Source: Cyanobacteria bacterium UBA9971
GTDB lineage: Bacteria > Cyanobacteriota > Vampirovibrionia > Gastranaerophilales > UBA9971
DNA: 6,104 nt
Reading direction: 5' to 3'
Assembly: GCA_003499955.1 (NCBI GenBank)
Contig: DNRP01000184.1
Coordinates: forward strand, 1 to 6,104
Both the position numbers and the translations under genes were made by a program. The notes beneath the pieces are model-generated. The model was not told the DNA's origin, did no database searches, and worked only from the letters and a program-made list of their open reading frames with translations. This document shows positions 1-5,484 of this stretch, in pieces. Within the stretch, counting starts at the first letter, position 1; every line of letters starts with the position of its first letter.

Positions 1-20
1 GTTCCGTATTGAATTGACAT
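1..20 (-). CDS. 5' end of an unidentified minus-strand gene (partial)
   Basis: An ATG at 18-20 on the minus strand opens a frame reading MSIQYG that leaves the window at base 1. The support is an AAAGGA Shine-Dalgarno match at 30-35, nine bases upstream of the ATG, and the same orientation as every other gene here. Six residues give no clue to function. It would lie about 480 bp downstream of alaS, so it probably has its own promoter. The call rests only on the start signal; the frame could close just outside the window. Confidence 0.42.
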
Positions 21-29
21 TTAATTTTT

Positions 30-35
30 TCCTTT
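30..35 (-). promoter_or_regulatory. Ribosome-binding site for the left-edge gene
   Basis: The minus strand reads AAAGGA, then a nine-base A/T-rich spacer (AAAAATTAA), then ATG at 20-18. This is the only real evidence that a gene starts here. Confidence 0.42.
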
Positions 36-288
36 CTTGTATGTGCAGATGTGTAAAAATAAAATATTTAATCGCTATGTAAATGATATTTTGTAAATAC
101 TTTATATATGTCTAATTAAATAAAGAAATTTTTAATGAAGAGATTGCTAGTTCCAGAGAGTCATCTTTTTTTATTTAAAACAAATTTATTTTGAATTACC
201 CGGTATTTCATGCAAATTAATTGCAATAATTATGAAATCAGAAGAAGAAAAAGCAAATTTGTTAAATATACTGTGTTAAAACTTTTTA

Positions 289-317
289 TTGACAAACGAA
301 AACATAAGCTATATCAC
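289..317 (+). promoter_or_regulatory. Possible plus-strand promoter
   Basis: A perfect -35 consensus TTGACA at 289-294 is followed, after a 17-base spacer, by TATCAC at 312-317, which matches four of six -10 positions. No coding frame follows. If active, it would drive a short non-coding transcript antisense in orientation to the surrounding genes. In AT-rich DNA such matches arise by chance, so this is only a candidate. Confidence 0.25.
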
Positions 318-371
318 GGTTTAGCTGTCTAAAGCCAGCGCCTTACTTTTATTTTTTGAAGATGAAGGTTT

Positions 372-390
372 AAGGGACAGGAAGTCCCTT
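372..390 (+). terminator. Candidate terminator hairpin
   Basis: A perfect 7-bp stem AAGGGAC/GTCCCTT (372-378 with 384-390) encloses a five-base loop, AGGAA. On the plus strand the stem runs into TTTT at 389-392, giving a short U-tract. On the minus strand the stem is followed by AAACC, so it is a weaker terminator for alaS, whose stop lies about 110 bp upstream. It may end a short plus-strand RNA begun near 323, or act in both directions. Confidence 0.4.
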
Positions 391-429
391 TTAAAAACAA
401 AATTCCCTAAAACTCATTCGCGCTGAATA

Positions 430-465
430 GATTGCCACGTAGCTTTACTACTTGGTTGCTCGCCA
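430..465. repeat. REP-like palindromic remnant downstream of alaS
   Basis: CCACGTAG (435-442) pairs with CTACTTGG (448-455) across a five-base loop, CTTTA, with one mismatch in eight. The flanks GATTGCCACG (430-439) and, on the minus strand, GGCGAGCAACC (from 465) resemble a dispersed extragenic palindrome I recall from many bacterial genomes, whose ends read GCGAG and GTGGCAATC. The resemblance is from memory. The hairpin itself is directly visible. Confidence 0.4.
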
Positions 466-479
466 TAAACGGCATTAAG

Positions 480-499
480 AAGGGGCTTGCTACCCCCTT
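480..499 (-). repeat. G/C hairpin touching the alaS stop codon
   Basis: AAGGGG (480-485) pairs with CCCCTT (494-499) over an eight-base loop. The stem overlaps the last base of the alaS stop codon. On the minus strand it is followed by CTTAATG rather than a clear U-tract, so it is a poor intrinsic terminator, though it could protect the mRNA 3' end. Its core GGGGCTTGCTACCCC (482-496) recurs with one changed base at 3440-3454, in the same orientation, on the other side of alaS. Confidence 0.45.
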
Positions 500-3243
500 T
501 ATAAAATCAACTTTCTTTTAACTTCTAAAAGTGCCTCATCAAGCTTAGAAACATCTTTTGCTCCAGCTTGAGCGAAATTCGGTTTTCCTCCGCCTTTCCC
601 GTCGCACTTGGAAGCAATTTCATTAACCAATTGCCCTGCATTCACGCCTTTAGCGATGAAATTCTGTGAAACTTTGCTTGTAATAGAAATCTTTTCATCC
701 TCAACACAGGCAAGCACTACAATACTATTGCCTAATTTATCACCGATTTTTTCAGTAAGTCCCCTTAAAGCTTTAGAAGGAATCCCATCAACTTTCGCCA
801 CAAGAAGTTTTCCGTCTTGAATTTCTACAGCCAACCCTAAAAGTGTACCAATTTTATTTTCCGCAATCTCTGTTTCAAGAACTTCAATGCGTTTTTGGCT
901 TAAATTTAACTCATCCTGAAGTTTCTCAAGTCTTTCAGTGACTTCTGTCGGAGGAGTTTTCAATTTTTTAGAGATTTTAGCAAGCTCTTTATAATAACTG
1001 TTTAAATAATCAAAAGCTTTTTGTCCGCATATAAGCTCAATTCTTCTTGTTCCCGCCGCAATTGCGCTTTCGGAAACAACTTTACAAAGCCTGATTTCGC
1101 CTGTGGTATCAGCGTGAGTTCCTCCGCAAAGCTCTTTGCTTACTCCTTCGATTGATACAACTCTTACTTTATCACCGTATTTCTCACCGAACAAAGCAAT
1201 TGCCCCTGAAGCCCTAGCTTCATCTATTGATAATTCTTGGGTTTGTGATTTATGATTTTCATTTATCCATTTATTAATAAGATTTTCGACTTTTTCTACT
1301 TCCTGCTCGCTGACAGCTCTGTCAAAAGAAAAGTCAAATCTCGTCCTGTCAGGCTCCACCTGAGAACCCGCCTGAGCAACGGAATCCCCGAGGACTTCCC
1401 TCAAAGCCGACTGCAAAAGATGCGCGCTTGTATGATGAATTTTAATATCTTTTCTTCTTGCTTCATCTACCACAGCGGAAACTTTTTCTCCTATTTTCGC
1501 TTCACCGTGTTTAATTTGGACTTTATGAATAAATAAATCATTAAACTTAGTGGTATTTAATACTTCCGCTTCAAAATTTTCGCTTTTAATTAAGCCAGTA
1601 TCTCCGACCTGACCGCCGGATTCCGCATAAAACGGCGTTTTATCAAGAATTATTTCGGCAACATCTCCTTCTTCCAGAGAATCAGAAACTATTCCGTCTT
1701 TTATCAGAGTTTTTATAACGCTGTCATCCGATTCAACTTCGGAATACCCGACAAAATTCGTTGCTCCAAGCTTTTCGTATATTTCAATATAAATAGTATC
1801 GTCAGTAAGCCTTACAGCAGCTCTTGCGCCTCTTGCCCTAACTTTTTGCTCTTCCATAGCCTTTTTAAATCCATCTTCATCTACAGAAAATCCTTCTTCT
1901 TCAGCCATTTCCTTAGTTAATTCAAAGGGAAATCCGTATGTATCGTATAGTTTAAATGCATCCTTGCCTGAAATTATAGTTGGGGGCAGTTTTGCATCTG
2001 GAGAATGGGAAAATGGAGATTCTCCTTCAACAGATACTAAACCATTCACATCATCAATTTTAGTTATAAGTCCTTCTCCAGCTTGTTTTATCAAGTTATC
2101 TAATAACCATTCACCTCTGTCTATTGTACGGCTAAATCTTTCTTCTTCTTTTTTGATAACAGAAATCACTTTTTCCTTGTTTTTTTCCAGCTCGGGATAA
2201 GTGTCTTTGTAATTTTCCACAACTGTATCCACGATTTTGTATAAGAAAGGAAGCTCAACACCAAGAATTTTCCCGTGCCTTAAAGCCCTTCTCAAAATCA
2301 TCCGAAGGACATAATTTCTGCCCTCATTGCCTGGAATAAGCCCGTCGGAAATCAAGAAACTCACGCAACGCGCGTGGTCTGTGATTATTCTTATGCTTAC
2401 ATCGTCTTTTTTGTTGTCTTTATATTTTTTACCGGATAATTCGCAAACTTTTTTCACTATAGGCTGCAATAAATCAGTATCAAAAGTTGAAGTAAGCCCG
2501 TTTACAACCATAGTAATTCTTTCAAGCCCCATTCCGGTGTCTACGTTTTTCTTTTCAAGCGGCGTAAAGTTTTCTTCCTCGTCTTTGTTGAGTTCCATGA
2601 AAACCAGATTCCAAATTTCCACGTATCTGTCGCATTCGCAGGTATCAATTCCGCATTGAGGATGTTCGCATTTATATTCCTCGCCTAAATCATAATGAAT
2701 CTCTGTGCAAGGTCCGCAAGGTCCTGTCGGGCCGGGAGGTCCCCAGAAATTATCTTTCTTTCCTTTTCGCAAAATTCTTTCTACAGGAACACCTACGTCA
2801 TTTTTCCATATTTCAAAAGACTCATCATCTGTTTCAAATACGGTAACCCAGAGTCTGCTTTTATCAAGACCTATTTCGTTTGTCACAAAATCCCAAGCCC
2901 ACGGAATAATTTCTTTTTTAAAATAATCCCCGAAACTGAAATTTCCGAGCATTTCAAAGAAAGTATGATGGCGGGGAGTCCTTCCCACGTTTTCTATATC
3001 GGAATCTTTGCCGCCTGCGCGGGCGCATTTTTGTACTGTTACTGCTCTAGGAGGATTTGGAGGGGCTTCATACCCTAAAAATATCGGCACAAACTGAAGC
3101 ATTCCTGCTGTTGTAAGCAATACCGTCGGATTATCAGGAATTAAACTTGAGCTTTGTATATGAACAGAATCATGTTTTTCTTTGAAAAAATTAATGAATT
3201 TTTGTCTTATTTCTTTTCCTGAGATTTTTTGTATATTTGTCAT
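499..3243 (-). CDS. alaS: Alanyl-tRNA synthetase
   Basis: Cytoplasmic class II synthetase that charges tRNA-Ala with alanine using ATP and hydrolyses mischarged Ser- and Gly-tRNA-Ala. The 914-residue product is slightly longer than the usual 870-880. The catalytic domain (about 1-270) shows RHHTFFEMLGNFSFGDYF (91-108, motif 2 region) and DTGMGLER (235-242, motif 3). The conserved helical-domain segment FKLYDTYGFP is at 430-439. The editing domain carries the zinc-site motifs HTSAH (604-608) and CGGTH (706-710). The C-Ala domain ends with GGGKPNFAQAGA (884-895). A Cys-rich insert (C192, C197, C202, C204) before the conserved WNLVF resembles one known in Firmicute-type AlaS. Oddly, about 30 extra residues lie just before FKLYDTYGFP. 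The ATG is preceded by GAGGA twelve bases upstream. The gene appears to be transcribed alone. Identity is certain. Confidence 0.98.
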   Translation of the reverse strand: MTNIQKISGKEIRQKFINFFKEKHDSVHIQSSSLIPDNPTVLLTTAGMLQFVPIFLGYEAPPNPPRAVTVQKCARAGGKDSDIENVGRTPRHHTFFEMLGNFSFGDYFKKEIIPWAWDFVTNEIGLDKSRLWVTVFETDDESFEIWKNDVGVPVERILRKGKKDNFWGPPGPTGPCGPCTEIHYDLGEEYKCEHPQCGIDTCECDRYVEIWNLVFMELNKDEEENFTPLEKKNVDTGMGLERITMVVNGLTSTFDTDLLQPIVKKVCELSGKKYKDNKKDDVSIRIITDHARCVSFLISDGLIPGNEGRNYVLRMILRRALRHGKILGVELPFLYKIVDTVVENYKDTYPELEKNKEKVISVIKKEEERFSRTIDRGEWLLDNLIKQAGEGLITKIDDVNGLVSVEGESPFSHSPDAKLPPTIISGKDAFKLYDTYGFPFELTKEMAEEEGFSVDEDGFKKAMEEQKVRARGARAAVRLTDDTIYIEIYEKLGATNFVGYSEVESDDSVIKTLIKDGIVSDSLEEGDVAEIILDKTPFYAESGGQVGDTGLIKSENFEAEVLNTTKFNDLFIHKVQIKHGEAKIGEKVSAVVDEARRKDIKIHHTSAHLLQSALREVLGDSVAQAGSQVEPDRTRFDFSFDRAVSEQEVEKVENLINKWINENHKSQTQELSIDEARASGAIALFGEKYGDKVRVVSIEGVSKELCGGTHADTTGEIRLCKVVSESAIAAGTRRIELICGQKAFDYLNSYYKELAKISKKLKTPPTEVTERLEKLQDELNLSQKRIEVLETEIAENKIGTLLGLAVEIQDGKLLVAKVDGIPSKALRGLTEKIGDKLGNSIVVLACVEDEKISITSKVSQNFIAKGVNAGQLVNEIASKCDGKGGGKPNFAQAGAKDVSKLDEALLEVKRKLIL

Positions 3244-3255
3244 GATGTGTAATTA

Positions 3256-3260
3256 TCCTC
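3256..3260 (-). promoter_or_regulatory. alaS ribosome-binding site
   Basis: The minus strand reads GAGGA, twelve bases before the ATG at 3243-3241. The spacing is slightly long. The palindromic repeat at 3266-3353 begins only a few bases further upstream, so a folded repeat in the mRNA leader would sit right beside this site. Confidence 0.55.
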
Positions 3261-3265
3261 TCACT

Positions 3266-3353
3266 GTCATGCTGAAGTGCCAGAGGCACATGATTAAGTA
3301 CCCGATTCATTTGTTGTGTACACTATGTTTGTGCGTTAGCACTTCAGCATCTG
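3266..3353. repeat. REP-like inverted repeat in the alaS leader
   Basis: Perfect 12-bp arms ATGCTGAAGTGC (3269-3280) and GCACTTCAGCAT (3339-3350) enclose about 58 bases. Inside, GCACA/TGTGC (3286-3290 with 3330-3334) and GTAC/GTAC (3298-3301 with 3318-3321) continue the pairing, giving a long imperfect hairpin. The outer edge GTCATGCTGAA is shared with the elements at 3621 and, with two changes, at 3732. Such sequences are typical of dispersed extragenic palindromes. This one probably lies in the 5' untranslated region of alaS. Confidence 0.65.
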
Positions 3354-3399
3354 TCCAACGTTTAATTTAAATATCTACCAAGAATTAAACCAAATTATC

Positions 3400-3410
3400 A
3401 TTATATTATA
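3400..3410 (-). promoter_or_regulatory. Possible alaS promoter -10 region
   Basis: Two overlapping perfect TATAAT boxes read on the minus strand at 3400-3405 and 3405-3410. The best -35 at the right distance for the second is TTATTA (3428-3433), only three of six matches. Position, about 160 bp before alaS, and orientation fit an alaS promoter, but the region is so AT-rich that chance is a real alternative. Confidence 0.28.
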
Positions 3411-3439
3411 TAAGAAAATAAATTTTATAATAATATAAT

Positions 3440-3461
3440 GGGGCTTTCTACCCCAAGCCCC
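3440..3461. repeat. G/C hairpin, second copy of the GGGGCTTnCTACCCC motif
   Basis: GGGGCTT (3440-3446) pairs perfectly with AAGCCCC (3455-3461) over an eight-base loop; GGGG can alternatively pair with CCCC at 3451-3454. It stands out in very AT-rich surroundings. The first 15 bases match 482-496 at 14 of 15 positions. Neither strand shows a clean U-tract after the stem, so repeat is a better call than terminator. Confidence 0.5.
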
Positions 3462-3620
3462 GAGTTTATTTTCTTTCTTGTACACTAGAAATAATGAGAA
3501 AATAAAAATGATTTAACGGGTAAAGATTGTTTTCTTTCAAGTTTTTAAAAACGTCCAAAATATAAATCACCGTTAATCAATTTGAATTGCTAATTAATTT
3601 TCTGTAAAAAACTAAAAATC

Positions 3621-3697
3621 GTCATGCTGAACTGGCTGCAAAATAAGACGAAACTGAAAGCCGTAGTTTTATACCCCTACCTGGTGTTTCAGCCTCT
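3621..3697. repeat. Degenerate REP-like palindrome
   Basis: The left edge GTCATGCTGAA (3621-3631) is identical to that of the element at 3266. GCTGAA (3626-3631) finds its complement TTCAGC at 3688-3693, but the roughly 56 bases between pair poorly. It looks like a decayed or interrupted member of the same repeat family. Confidence 0.4.
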
Positions 3698-3724
3698 TAC
3701 CATTTTGAAATTAAAACATTAATC

Positions 3725-3765
3725 GTAAACTGTCACCCTGAATCAAGTTCAGGGTGACAGTTTAC
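3725..3765 (-). repeat. Perfect 18-bp-arm palindrome, possible 3' end of the flagellar transcript
   Basis: GTAAACTGTCACCCTGAA (3725-3742) and its exact reverse complement (3748-3765) are separated by TCAAG. The core CACCCTGAA/TTCAGGGTG is the classic form of a widespread bacterial extragenic palindrome. It lies about 70 bp past the stop of the rod/hook gene and would fold into a very stable RNA hairpin, which could block 3' exonucleases or cause termination. On the minus strand it is followed by GATTAATG, not a U-tract, so it is not a standard intrinsic terminator. Confidence 0.7.
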
Positions 3766-3771
3766 ACTAAC

Positions 3772-3805
3772 TAGCGATTCCGGTTATTTAGCAATTCGGG
3801 TTAAT
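3772..3805. repeat. Imperfect 17-bp tandem duplication
   Basis: TAGCGATTCCGGTTATT (3772-3788) is followed directly by TAGCAATTCGGGTTAAT (3789-3805), with 14 of 17 bases identical. It is non-coding, just downstream of the rod/hook gene stop. It may be a simple slippage product or the edge of the neighbouring palindromic element. Confidence 0.4.
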
Positions 3806-3834
3806 CAATCTTTTATGCCGCTAAATAAATAAAA

Positions 3835-4653
3835 CTATTGCAGCAGCTTTAAGGCTTCTTCAAGAAGCTGTTTGTTGGTGCTTATAAGCTTATTTGCCAT
3901 ATCAAGCTGAACTTTAGCCTGTTGGAAATAACTTATATCAGCTTTCATATCAACGTTTGAAGATTCGAGAAGCCATCCCCTGACTTCTCCTCGACCGATA
4001 ACAGGTTTTCCCGAAGCTTCATTCTCAATATAATAGCCTTCTTTAACCTGTGTCATTTCCGCAGGGTTATGAAAATTCATAATCGACATTTTGTATAGAG
4101 GAACTTTTATTTTGCCTTTGTCGGCTTTACCGTAGATAACACCGTCGCCTTTTATTTCAAATTCCTCGTATTTTCCGAGGTATTTGCCGTTGCTGGGATC
4201 AATCCAGAGTTTTATGTCTGTAGTGGGAATTTGGGCAAGGTTGTCATCTGCTCTCGCGGCGTTAGGATCGTTTACTCCCGCCTGAACTTCGCCTTTATCG
4301 TTTAAAATATACCCCTGAACGTTATAGCCTTCTCTTGTTTTATAAACGCCTTCTCCGTCAAAAGTAAATTCGCCGAGACGCGTGTATAAAATCTTTCCGT
4401 CGGGTCTTTTGGTTACAAAAAATCCCTGCCCTTCCAGATAAACGTTTTCCGGCGAAGTTCCCGGCATGGATTTGCCCTGAAATGTTTTTACCCTGATTTC
4501 ATCCAAAGTAGAACCATTCATGAAAGACTTAAAGGTTCCTTGAACTTCTCTATATCCCGGAGTATAAACGTTACTCAGATTTACTGCAATTTGATCCATC
4601 CAGTCTTTGGTTATTCGCTGGGTATTAATGGCTGTTACAAAGGAATCGTTCAT
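3835..4653 (-). CDS. Flagellar hook/basal-body rod family protein (FlgE/FlgF/FlgG type)
   Basis: Structural subunit of the flagellar axial rod or hook, exported by the flagellar type III system and assembled outside the inner membrane. The 272 residues show the family layout: an N-terminal rod helix with NLSNVYTPGY (25-34, the usual NxxNxxTxGY), the core motifs GQGFF (75-79) and YTRLGEF (90-96), and a C-terminal GWLLESSNVD (226-235) followed by a helix rich in Gln, Leu and Lys (240-271). No signal peptide, as expected for this export route. The length fits FlgG or FlgF (about 250-265) and is short for a hook protein FlgE (400 or more), although the position after a fliK-like gene is where flgD and flgE are expected. 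It lacks the usual N-terminal FlgG wording and the usual QRAY-type C-terminal motif (here QQAKVQLD), so I assign family only. It has a strong Shine-Dalgarno and lies 36 bp after the fliK-like gene. Confidence 0.88.
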   Translation of the reverse strand: MNDSFVTAINTQRITKDWMDQIAVNLSNVYTPGYREVQGTFKSFMNGSTLDEIRVKTFQGKSMPGTSPENVYLEGQGFFVTKRPDGKILYTRLGEFTFDGEGVYKTREGYNVQGYILNDKGEVQAGVNDPNAARADDNLAQIPTTDIKLWIDPSNGKYLGKYEEFEIKGDGVIYGKADKGKIKVPLYKMSIMNFHNPAEMTQVKEGYYIENEASGKPVIGRGEVRGWLLESSNVDMKADISYFQQAKVQLDMANKLISTNKQLLEEALKLLQ

Positions 4654-4659
4654 TGATTG

Positions 4660-4667
4660 CCTCCTTT
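4660..4667 (-). promoter_or_regulatory. Strong ribosome-binding site of the rod/hook gene
   Basis: The minus strand reads AAAGGAGG, then CAATCA, then ATG. This is an almost perfect anti-16S match at ideal spacing, and clearly the best site in the window. It fixes the start and fits a structural subunit needed in many more copies than the proteins encoded upstream. Confidence 0.85.
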
Positions 4668-4689
4668 TTATCTTGGTTATTGTTTTTGG

Positions 4690-5484
4690 CTAATAAGCTT
4701 TCGTATCGTTCTCTTTGCGTTGTCTTTTATCATTATTTCTCGAATTATCTTTGTAAGAAATCTCTTCATAAGCTATGCCTTCTGAATCAAGCTTGTCTTT
4801 AAGACCGGGAATACTGCTTTTAAGAATATATTCCATAGCTTTATCATTGGAAATAAACTCTGCTATAAGCTTTCCGTCATTATGCATTTTTAGTATAACG
4901 GAAGAATTCCCATTAAAATCAAGCCTAACAGGCTTTTGCGCTTTGAATGAGTATTCAATTAAGTTAAACAAACCTTTTGAAACATCAAAACTTTTGTAAG
5001 AAACCTGATTGTTTTGATTTTGAACTGCAAAAACCGCCTGAAAGTTTTGATTATTCAAATTAGTTAAAGTCATGGTAGGATTTTCAAGGCAGGCTCTCAA
5101 AAAAGTAATATCTTCTTTTTTAAAATTATCTAAATTTATGTTTATATCGTTATCAAGAGGTCTTAGCCCTTCTTTTTTACGCATAAAAAGCTTGATATCA
5201 TGGAGATTATTTATTTTTACGGGAATATTTTCTTTTTCGGCAAGTTTTTTAAGGGCTTTTGAGGCTTCTGTGTTTTTTTCCTGCGGAATTAAAACCTGAA
5301 TATTATTTTGTTCTTCGGCAATAGTTTTTTTATCTTCGCCAAGTTCTTGAAGATATGCTTCAAAATCAGGCAGGTCGGTATTAAAGGAAAAAGATTTTAT
5401 GTTATTAGATCTGTTATTTTCCGAAATAGAGAGATTCTTTCCCTGAATTGGAATATTTTCTTCAATTTTGGATTTAATTTCCAT
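4690..5484 (-). CDS. fliK: Divergent, short FliK-like hook-length control protein
   Basis: Probable hook-length control protein: in flagella FliK is secreted as a molecular ruler and switches export at FlhB from hook to filament subunits. The call rests on the C-terminal part, residues about 168-245, where VRLDFNGNSSVILKM (186-200), DGKLIAEF (203-210) and SIPGLKDKLDSEGI (224-237) follow the FliK C-terminal pattern of two strands, an acidic DG turn, then a helix of the form LxxLxxxLxxxG. A basic, charged tail (249-258) follows. The N-terminal 60 residues are polar, Asn- and Lys-rich and probably disordered, as in FliK rulers. At 264 residues it is shorter than typical FliK (about 370-450), and the usual PxxLG of the first strand is absent. 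The position directly after fliJ supports the assignment. The ATG overlaps the fliJ end by 11 bp, with AAGGA ten bases upstream, suggesting translational coupling. Confidence 0.65.
   Translation of the reverse strand: MEIKSKIEENIPIQGKNLSISENNRSNNIKSFSFNTDLPDFEAYLQELGEDKKTIAEEQNNIQVLIPQEKNTEASKALKKLAEKENIPVKINNLHDIKLFMRKKEGLRPLDNDININLDNFKKEDITFLRACLENPTMTLTNLNNQNFQAVFAVQNQNNQVSYKSFDVSKGLFNLIEYSFKAQKPVRLDFNGNSSVILKMHNDGKLIAEFISNDKAMEYILKSSIPGLKDKLDSEGIAYEEISYKDNSRNNDKRQRKENDTKAY

Larger units (their letters stand above)
21..498. other. Intergenic region downstream of alaS
   Basis: These 478 AT-rich bases hold no convincing gene. Plus-strand frames starting at 135 (19 codons) and 232 (15 codons) lack a Shine-Dalgarno and are not credible. 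The half nearest alaS has stem-loops at 372-390, 435-455 and 480-499. The far half has an AT-rich imperfect palindrome at 205-238 (ATTTCATGCAA against TTGC and ATGAAAT). A plus-strand promoter-like pair lies at 289-317. No tRNA or recognisable riboswitch was seen. Confidence 0.6.
3244..3834. other. Palindrome-rich intergenic region between the rod/hook gene and alaS
   Basis: About 590 bases with no gene. From alaS outward it holds an inverted repeat at 3266-3353, an AT-rich stretch with -10-like boxes at 3400-3410, a G/C hairpin at 3440-3461, a loose inverted repeat at 3510-3578 (GATTTAACGG against CCGTTAATC), a degenerate palindrome at 3621-3697, a perfect hairpin at 3725-3765 and an abutting 17-bp tandem duplication at 3772-3805. 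It separates the flagellar and alaS transcription units. Confidence 0.7.

Noticed and set aside
14..42. TTGACA at 14-19 on the plus strand as a promoter
   Set aside because: The base at the right distance gives TTGTAT, only three of six -10 matches, and the bases are better explained as the start of a minus-strand gene.
608..3078. Several plus-strand open frames of 70-127 codons opposite alaS
   Set aside because: All lie wholly within the certain alaS gene, have no family motif, and show compositions expected of antisense frames.
3182..3370. A 62-codon plus-strand frame across the alaS start and the leader palindrome
   Set aside because: Half of it is antisense to alaS and the rest is translated repeat DNA; there is no family resemblance.
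3244..3440. T-box or other riboswitch controlling alaS
   Set aside because: No T-box consensus, specifier stem or antiterminator/terminator pair with a U-tract is visible; the structure present is a REP-like palindrome.
3510..3578. Inverted repeat GATTTAACGG/CCGTTAATC with a central GTTTTTAAAAAC
   Set aside because: Arms are short, unequal and far apart in AT-rich DNA; likely chance.
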